DNA of 19,292 nucleotides, taken from positions 1 through 19,292 of the forward strand of contig CAZGKY010000026.1 in assembly GCA_964525625.1 (NCBI GenBank), read 5' to 3'. The notes beneath the pieces are model-generated. The model saw only the letters and a program-made list of their open reading frames with translations, was not told the origin of the DNA and ran no database searches. Shown piece after piece: positions 13,863-19,292 of the stretch (its first letter is position 1; every line of letters begins with the position of its first letter). The position numbers were made by a program, and so were the translations under genes. Source of the DNA: Stramentimicrobium sp964525625. Its GTDB lineage: Bacteria > Atribacterota > Phoenicimicrobiia > Phoenicimicrobiales > Stramentimicrobiaceae.

Positions 13863-15737
13863 CTAACAATTATTGGTACTTTCTAACTTTTTTATACCTA
13901 TTCGTTGACAAATATATTCTAAACCACAGCCAGTACAGAGGGATAATCGGCAATCAGAAGTGCTAATACCCTCTAAAGATTTTTCCCATTCCCCCCATAA
14001 ATACGATCTCTTTACCCCGCTATCTATGATATCCCAGGGCATCATTTCTTCTTTGTCTCTTTTTCGATGAGCATAAAAAGACATATCTAATCCAAATTTC
14101 TTAAATGCTTCCTGCCAGTTATTATAATTAAAATATTCCTGCCAGGAATCAAATTTACAACCTTTTCCATAGGCTTCTAATAAGACTTCCCCCAGTCTTC
14201 GATCACCCCGCGAAAAAACAGCTTCCAATAAAGTCAATCTTGTATCAGGAAAACTGTAGGTAACAGTGGAACTTTTAATCATTTTAGCAATATAAAAAAA
14301 TTTCTCATTTAATTGATCCTCACTCTCTTGAGCAACCCATTGAAAAGGCGTATGAGCCTTGGGAACTAAGGCATTGACACTAATATTCAAGGAAAATTTT
14401 CTTCCCACTCTTTCTCGGCCAATTGTTTCCACTTTTTTTATCAATGTCACAATTCCCTCAATATCACTCCAGGTTTCAGTTGGTAAGCCAATCATAAAAT
14501 AAAGTTTTACTCTTCTCCAGCCCATATCCAAAGCATATTGTATAGTACGAAATAAGTCATTCTCGCTAACATTTTTATTAATTACCTTGCTCATTTTTTC
14601 AGTACCAACTTCAGGAGCAAAAGTTAAACCTGTCTTTCTTACTCTTTGAGTTTGCATTGCTAAATTTACTGAAAAATTATCTATTCTTAAAGAAGGTAAG
14701 GATATACCTACGCCTTTTTGTTCATAATGATCAACCAACTTTTTTGTTAATTTATCAATTTGACTATAATCACTGGAACTCAAAGAAGATAATGATATTT
14801 CTTCATATCCAGTGTTTATAAAACTTTTTTCTGCCAATTCTAATAAACAGTCAACCGATCTCTCTCTTACCGGCCGGTAGATAAAACCAGCCTGGCAAAA
14901 TCGGCAACCACGAGTACAACCGCGAAATATTTCTAAAGTAATCCTATTATGTACAATGTCTATATTTGGTACCACCGGTGCAATAGGGAAGGAAACTTTT
15001 TCCAAATCTTTTACTACTCTCTTTTTTATTTTTAAAGGAGCCTTCTTCTCTATTCTTTGAAATGATTTTATCCTTCCATCAGAATGATATCTTACTTTGT
15101 AAAAAGCAGGAACATAAATTCCATTTAGTTCTACCAGTTCAGTTAAAAGTGCTTTTTTATTTTTTTTCTCTTTTTTCCTAAACCATTCTTTATAAACTTC
15201 AATAATTTCAACGATAATTTCTTCTCCATCGCCAATGGAAAATACATCAATAAATTCTGCTAAGGGTTCCGGATTAAAAGCTGCCGGTCCACCAGCAATT
15301 ATTAAGGGAAAAGAAGAGTCCCTGTTCCTGGAATGTAAAGGTATTTTTCCTAAATTGAGAATATTGAGAACATTGGTATAACTAAGTTCATATTGTAAGC
15401 TAAAGCCGATAATATCAAATTCGAATAAAGGTCTATAGCTTTCTAAAGAAAAAAGAGGAATATTTTCCTTAATAAGATATTTCTCTAAGTCAACTGCGGG
15501 CGCATAAACTCTTTCTGCCCAGGAATCCTCCCGTTTGTTGATAATATCATAGAGAATTTTAAAACCCAAATAGCTCATACCAATTTCATATAAATCTGGA
15601 AAAACTAAAGCAATGTTAATTAATTCGGGATTATCTTTTTTTATAATCTCATTATATTCTTCACCGGTATAGCGACCAGGCCTTTCTACTTTCTCCAATA
15701 TTGCTCTGATTACTGAGTTCTCTTTTTTCTTAATCAT
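13863..15737 (-). CDS. Radical SAM protein, TIGR03960 family
   Basis: A 624-residue iron-sulfur enzyme. The reading frame is open back to 15827, but those 30 codons overlap rodA and look unlike the family. The ATG at 15737 gives 'MIKKKENSVIRAILEKVERP' followed by GRYTGEEYN, a typical TIGR03960 start, with a weak GAGAG site upstream. The N-terminal half resembles a B12-binding-like Rossmann domain (ALVFPDLYEIGMSYLG, IIAGGPAAFNPEP). The radical SAM core carries C274-x3-C278-x2-C281 (FRGCTRGCRFCQAG), the ligands of the 4Fe-4S cluster. The C-terminus has an extra Cys group (LCTGCGLEYIC). The substrate is unknown. Conserved linkage to DUF2344 and RNase G genes hints at RNA or ribosome modification. 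Confidence 0.9.
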   Translation of the reverse strand: MIKKKENSVIRAILEKVERPGRYTGEEYNEIIKKDNPELINIALVFPDLYEIGMSYLGFKILYDIINKREDSWAERVYAPAVDLEKYLIKENIPLFSLESYRPLFEFDIIGFSLQYELSYTNVLNILNLGKIPLHSRNRDSSFPLIIAGGPAAFNPEPLAEFIDVFSIGDGEEIIVEIIEVYKEWFRKKEKKNKKALLTELVELNGIYVPAFYKVRYHSDGRIKSFQRIEKKAPLKIKKRVVKDLEKVSFPIAPVVPNIDIVHNRITLEIFRGCTRGCRFCQAGFIYRPVRERSVDCLLELAEKSFINTGYEEISLSSLSSSDYSQIDKLTKKLVDHYEQKGVGISLPSLRIDNFSVNLAMQTQRVRKTGLTFAPEVGTEKMSKVINKNVSENDLFRTIQYALDMGWRRVKLYFMIGLPTETWSDIEGIVTLIKKVETIGRERVGRKFSLNISVNALVPKAHTPFQWVAQESEDQLNEKFFYIAKMIKSSTVTYSFPDTRLTLLEAVFSRGDRRLGEVLLEAYGKGCKFDSWQEYFNYNNWQEAFKKFGLDMSFYAHRKRDKEEMMPWDIIDSGVKRSYLWGEWEKSLEGISTSDCRLSLCTGCGLEYICQRIGIKKLESTNNC

Positions 15738-15777
15738 AATCTTTTCTCTCTCATCTTTTCTATCTTGAAGGTAATGA

Positions 15778-16926
15778 TTAAATAAATATACTGCGCAATT
15801 GAATATTAAGCAATAAACCAATGCCAATAAAATTAGTAATCATAAAAGTTCCACCGTAACTAATAAACGGTAATGGTAATCCAGTTGCTGGCATCAAACC
15901 CATGGTCATGCCGACATTAATCAAAATATGAATAAACATAAAAGCAGTAATTCCAGTCGCCAGAAATGTCCCTAACCAGTCCGGTGCTTCCTGGGCAATC
16001 TTAATCCCTTTCCACAGTAACAAAATCAACAAAGACAATAATAGTAAAGCTCCCATGAAACCTAATTCCTCTCCGATAACTGCAAAAACAAAGTCAGTAT
16101 GTTGTGCTGGTAAAAATTTCAATTGACTTTGAATTCCACTAAATAATCCCTGACCAAATAATCCACCCGATCCAATGGCTACTTTTGATTGAATAATATT
16201 ATAACCAGCCCCCAGTGGATCTAATTCAGGATTTAAAAAAAGTATGAGACGACTTCTCTGGTAATCCTTTAATAAATTCCAGATAATTGGAAAGAGAGAT
16301 AAAGAAATTAAAAATACAATTATTATATATTTCCAGCTAATACCAGCAATAAAAATCATAAACAAGGTTATGGCAAAAAAGACTATGGCAGTTCCTAAAT
16401 CTGGCTGTTTATAAATTAATATCATCAATATACCTGTAAATAAAAAAGGTAAAGAGAAATAAAGTAAATTAGATAATTTTCCCTTTTGTCGGCTTAAAAA
16501 ATCTGCCAAAAATATAATCAAGGCTATTTTAGCTACTTCTGAAGGTTGAAACTCAAAACCAAATAATTGCATCCATCTTCGAGAACCACCTATTTCCTTA
16601 CCAGACATTATTACATAAACTAACAAAAACAAAGATGCTAAATAAATGGGAAGAGCAATTTTTGCTATTTCATGATAATCAATGATTGATACAATAAAAC
16701 AAAAGAGTAAACCAATAATTATACATATGAACTGTCTTTTAGTAAACTGTATTGCACTTTCACTCATAACAATCTGATGTGTAGTACTATAAATAATCAA
16801 TAAACCTAAAAAGCAAAGTCCAAGAACTAAAAATAACAAAGTATAATCAATATGTTTGATCAAACGAAGATGATATTTAGAAAATGATTTATCTGAAAAA
16901 AATGGGGAGATATTCAAATCAACCAA
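15778..16926 (-). CDS. rodA: SEDS peptidoglycan glycosyltransferase RodA
   Basis: A 382-residue polytopic membrane enzyme of about ten segments that polymerises lipid II into glycan strands as part of the elongasome, paired with PBP2. The catalytic Asp is D236 in 'NPELDPLGAGYNIIQSKVAIG'. Other SEDS signatures are 'GGSRRWMQLFGFEFQPSEVAKIALIIF' at about 113-139, 'YKQPDLGTA' (172-180), 'LPAQHTDFVFAVIGEELGF' (272-290) and 'MPATGLPLPFISYGGT' (345-360). The start is TTG at 16926-16924, supported by AGGAGAG 8 bases upstream. It follows mrdA by 23 bases. RodA rather than FtsW is indicated by the MreD and PBP2 neighbours. Confidence 0.96.
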   Translation of the reverse strand: MVDLNISPFFSDKSFSKYHLRLIKHIDYTLLFLVLGLCFLGLLIIYSTTHQIVMSESAIQFTKRQFICIIIGLLFCFIVSIIDYHEIAKIALPIYLASLFLLVYVIMSGKEIGGSRRWMQLFGFEFQPSEVAKIALIIFLADFLSRQKGKLSNLLYFSLPFLFTGILMILIYKQPDLGTAIVFFAITLFMIFIAGISWKYIIIVFLISLSLFPIIWNLLKDYQRSRLILFLNPELDPLGAGYNIIQSKVAIGSGGLFGQGLFSGIQSQLKFLPAQHTDFVFAVIGEELGFMGALLLLSLLILLLWKGIKIAQEAPDWLGTFLATGITAFMFIHILINVGMTMGLMPATGLPLPFISYGGTFMITNFIGIGLLLNIQLRSIFI

Positions 16927-16949
16927 GATAAATTACTCTCCTGATAACA

Positions 16950-18749
16950 TTAAAATTTTTCAACTTTAATCATGGCTGAATTTTTTAGTTGAAAATATTT
17001 TTTAATTATATCACCGGCAACAGGTGCAGCAGCAGCGCTTCCATCACCTCCATGTTCAATTAAAACCGTAATACATATTTCCGGTTTATCATATGGAGCA
17101 AAACCAACAAACCAGGCATGATTTTCCCCTTGCGGATTCTGAGCAGTACCAGTTTTACCAGCAATTTTTATCTCTTCCCTGCTGGCTGAACGACCAGTTC
17201 CACTTTCTACCACCTTTTTCATGCCTTCCTTAAGAATTCGAAATGTATTTTGAGAAATATCTACTTTGTTTGTCCTTTCTGGTTCAAATTCCTTTATAAT
17301 TTCTCCAGATTGGGAAACAATTTTTTCAACAAAATACGGTTTATAGTAGTATCCTTCGTTAACAATCAGACTTAACATGTTGTGAATTTGTAATGGGGTA
17401 ACTAGTAAAAATCCCTGCCCGATGGAAATATTTACTGTATCACCAGGATACCAGATTTGATTAAACGTTTTTCTTTTCCATTCCTCGGAAGGCACCAATC
17501 CGGACAGTTCTCCTGGTAAATCTATACCTGTTTTCTCACCAAATCCTACTAACTTCGCATAATAATTTATTTTATCTATGCCTAATTTTTGTCCGATGGT
17601 ATAAAAAAACACATTACAGGAATTAGTAATTGCTTCTATTATATTCTGATAACCATGACCATTCTCCCTCCAGCACTGGAAGGATAAATCCCCCACTTTA
17701 TAATAACCAGGACAATATATTCTATCATTCACTCTGACTATGCCTTCCTCTAAGGCGGCTAAAGCAATTACCAGTTTGAATAATGAACCTGGTGCATAAG
17801 TGCTTTGAATGTTACGATTAGTTAAAATATAGTCTTTACTTTGGGCAATCTCCAACCACTGAGTTACGGTCATTTGTTGCGTAAAAATATTGGGATTATA
17901 ATCCGGTAGACTTGCCATAGCAATAATCTTTCCTGAAAACGGTTGACTTACTATTACTGCTCCTTTTTTCCCAACCATTTGATTTTCAATAAATTGTTGT
18001 AATTCACTATGGAGTGTTAGGTAAATATTGTTTCCAGCAATTGGTTTTTCAATTTTGATGGTGTTGATTTCACGACCTAAGGCATCTACTTCGATATCTT
18101 TACTACCCTTTTTACCTCTTAAATATGAATCATAATAACGTTCTAGTCCATATTTCCCAACAATATCCCCAGCAGATAAATGACTAAAGCCTGGTGATCT
18201 TAATTCCTCTTCACTTATCTCGTTGACATAACCTAACACATGTGCTGCAAAGTTTTGATAAAGATATTTTCTTTCTGGTTGTATTGTTAGTAAAGCGCCT
18301 TTAATTTTATATTTTTGTTCTTCAATAGTAACTATCATATCTTTTTCTAAGTCTCTTTTTATAGTCAATGCCTGGAAGGGATTTCGTCTTTGATTTTTTA
18401 TTTTATCAACAATACCGGCAGAATCTGTAGATAATATTGAGTTAAGATTATCAGCCAGAACTTGAAAATCATTTATTTCAGCAGGTATCAGTGAAAAGTT
18501 AACGGCTGGTCTGTTAGTTACTAATAATTTACCCTGCTGATCATAAACTTCCCCCCGTGGTGCCTCTTCAACCAATGAACGAATACAATTACTAAGCGCC
18601 CTCTGTTCAAATTCTCTACCTCTAATTATTTGCAAATACCAGAGATTAATTAAAAAAACAACAAAACAGCAGATAATTAATAAAAAAAAATCGTTTAATC
18701 TTTTTCTGGTTAACTCTTTGCTTATTTTTTTGTTTGTTTGATTAAACAT
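16950..18749 (-). CDS. mrdA: Penicillin-binding protein 2, elongasome transpeptidase
   Basis: A 599-residue class B PBP that cross-links peptidoglycan during side-wall growth, as RodA's partner. A cytoplasmic basic tail and one membrane anchor (about residues 21-41) precede the pedestal domain (EEAPRGEVYDQQGKLLV at 61-77, 'VLGYVNEIS' at 171-179). The transpeptidase domain has all three motifs: S322-L-F-K325 in 'STYAPGSLFKL', S377-C-N379, and K532-T-G-T535. 'WYPGDTVNISIGQG' at 433-446 is also typical. The gene starts 3 bases after the mreD stop with little ribosome site of its own, implying coupled translation. Its length is typical of PBP2 and the shape-gene neighbours exclude FtsI. Confidence 0.97.
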   Translation of the reverse strand: MFNQTNKKISKELTRKRLNDFFLLIICCFVVFLINLWYLQIIRGREFEQRALSNCIRSLVEEAPRGEVYDQQGKLLVTNRPAVNFSLIPAEINDFQVLADNLNSILSTDSAGIVDKIKNQRRNPFQALTIKRDLEKDMIVTIEEQKYKIKGALLTIQPERKYLYQNFAAHVLGYVNEISEEELRSPGFSHLSAGDIVGKYGLERYYDSYLRGKKGSKDIEVDALGREINTIKIEKPIAGNNIYLTLHSELQQFIENQMVGKKGAVIVSQPFSGKIIAMASLPDYNPNIFTQQMTVTQWLEIAQSKDYILTNRNIQSTYAPGSLFKLVIALAALEEGIVRVNDRIYCPGYYKVGDLSFQCWRENGHGYQNIIEAITNSCNVFFYTIGQKLGIDKINYYAKLVGFGEKTGIDLPGELSGLVPSEEWKRKTFNQIWYPGDTVNISIGQGFLLVTPLQIHNMLSLIVNEGYYYKPYFVEKIVSQSGEIIKEFEPERTNKVDISQNTFRILKEGMKKVVESGTGRSASREEIKIAGKTGTAQNPQGENHAWFVGFAPYDKPEICITVLIEHGGDGSAAAAPVAGDIIKKYFQLKNSAMIKVEKF

Positions 18750-18752
18750 TTT

Positions 18753-19247
18753 CTAAGACCATTGTTGAATAGAAGTTAACAGCTTTTTAATGCTGATAAA
18801 AATAAAAGGCGTCAAAATACAATTTAGGACACCCTGAATCATTATATTATTTTTAAATATTTCTATAAAAGTATAATCCGCAAATAATGATTTTAATAGA
18901 TAATATTTAATAAAATTATTTAGAAAAGTAAAGAAAAATGTTGCTATGGTTACTACCCACATGATATGTTGATGAAAAATTCTCTCTCTTATTATGCCAG
19001 AAATATATGCGATTATAGTCTTTACTAAAGCGTTGGCCCCCAATAAATTTACTGAAAAAATATCCTTCACCAGTCCTCCAGTAAAACCAATGACTATGGC
19101 TCCTTCCACGTCAGATAAAAAAGATAAACAAATAACCACAATTAACATCAAATCAGGTTTTATGGTAGTTGATGTTAGTATATTTGCCAATAATAATTCT
19201 ATAAATGAGGTAATAATAATTATGCCCGCTTTCGCCCAAATCTTCAT
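18753..19247 (-). CDS. mreD: Rod shape-determining protein MreD
   Basis: A 164-residue membrane protein with about five hydrophobic segments, part of the MreBCD-PBP2-RodA complex that keeps rod shape. Recognisable features are 'TTIKPDLMLIVVICLSFLSD' at about 27-46, GFTGGLVKDIFS at 54-65 and LLGANALVKTIIAYISG at 68-84. A GGAAG ribosome site lies about 8 bases before the ATG. The mreD-mrdA-rodA order is a standard elongasome operon. No minC or minD lies between mrdA and rodA, unlike many Firmicutes. Confidence 0.93.
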   Translation of the reverse strand: MKIWAKAGIIIITSFIELLLANILTSTTIKPDLMLIVVICLSFLSDVEGAIVIGFTGGLVKDIFSVNLLGANALVKTIIAYISGIIRERIFHQHIMWVVTIATFFFTFLNNFIKYYLLKSLFADYTFIEIFKNNIMIQGVLNCILTPFIFISIKKLLTSIQQWS

Positions 19248-19292
19248 TCCATAACTTCCTTATCAAATAAAATATTTTTTCCCAAGAAAATT
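19244..19292 (-). CDS. Possible 3' end of an upstream gene, expected mreC (edge fragment)
   Basis: Only about 45 bases precede mreD. One minus-strand frame runs to a TGA at 19246-19244 that overlaps the mreD ATG as ATGA, a common coupling arrangement; another frame ends with TGA further upstream. mreC is expected here from gene order, but the few residues readable are too short to confirm it or to choose the frame. Confidence 0.25.
   Translation of the reverse strand, partial: IFLGKNILFDKEVME

Noticed and set aside
15738..15827. 30-residue N-terminal extension of the radical SAM protein
   Set aside because: It overlaps the rodA 3' end by 50 bases and does not resemble the family; the ATG at 15737 gives a typical family start.
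18994..19254. 86-codon plus-strand frame opposite mreD
   Set aside because: It is antisense to the best-conserved MreD segments and has no independent support.
1..19292. Mobile elements, CRISPR arrays, tRNA or rRNA genes
   Set aside because: I saw no transposase, regularly spaced repeats, tRNA-like cloverleaf or rRNA segment. The XerC/D gene has a housekeeping context rather than that of an integrative element.

Overview
This window is an AT-rich, single-direction stretch of bacterial chromosome: every convincing gene lies on the minus strand, so the text reads from high to low coordinates. The proteins mix a Clostridia-like gene order (mreD, a PBP2 gene, rodA, a TIGR03960-type radical SAM gene, a DUF2344 gene, an RNase G/E gene, rplU, rpmA, obgE) with genes expected of a two-membrane cell (ExbB/TolQ, ExbD/TolR and a TonB/TolA-like protein). 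A low-GC diderm outside Proteobacteria fits best. Atribacterota-like is my first guess and Halanaerobiales-like the alternative; this is inference from content and order, not from a search. I see no phage, insertion sequence, CRISPR array, rRNA or tRNA.

Layout in transcription order. (1) 19247 to 11596, cell shape and RNA processing: mreD, mrdA (PBP2), rodA, radical SAM enzyme, DUF2344 protein and RNase G, all separated by 3 to 40 bases and probably one operon whose upstream part (mreC) lies beyond the right edge. (2) 11526 to 10726, ribosomal proteins: a promoter, a structured leader resembling an autoregulatory L21 leader, rplU, rpmA and an intrinsic terminator. (3) 10773 to 10322: a 452-base gap without a convincing gene, holding the terminator, an AT-rich inverted repeat and a near-consensus promoter. 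(4) 10321 to 1: obgE; a 1193-residue exported TPR protein with a CsgG/TolB-N-like head; exbB; exbD; a TonB-like membrane-anchored protein carrying a DUF3048 domain; a XerC/D recombinase; a purine nucleoside phosphorylase; a COG2426 membrane protein; and the start of mtnA.

How the genes work together: MreD, PBP2 and RodA are elongasome parts that build lateral-wall peptidoglycan. RNase G, L21, L27 and Obg concern RNA turnover and ribosome assembly. The phosphorylase and MtnA could form consecutive steps of methylthioadenosine salvage, since the phosphorylase carries an Asp at the base-specificity position.

The most interesting part is 8991 to 2722. An ExbB/ExbD proton-driven motor is followed by a protein with TonB/TolA architecture (membrane anchor, Pro/Glu-rich periplasmic spacer) whose usual C-terminal domain is replaced by DUF3048, and it is preceded by a very large exported TPR protein. 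This looks like a Tol/Ton-type envelope machine with an unfamiliar effector end.
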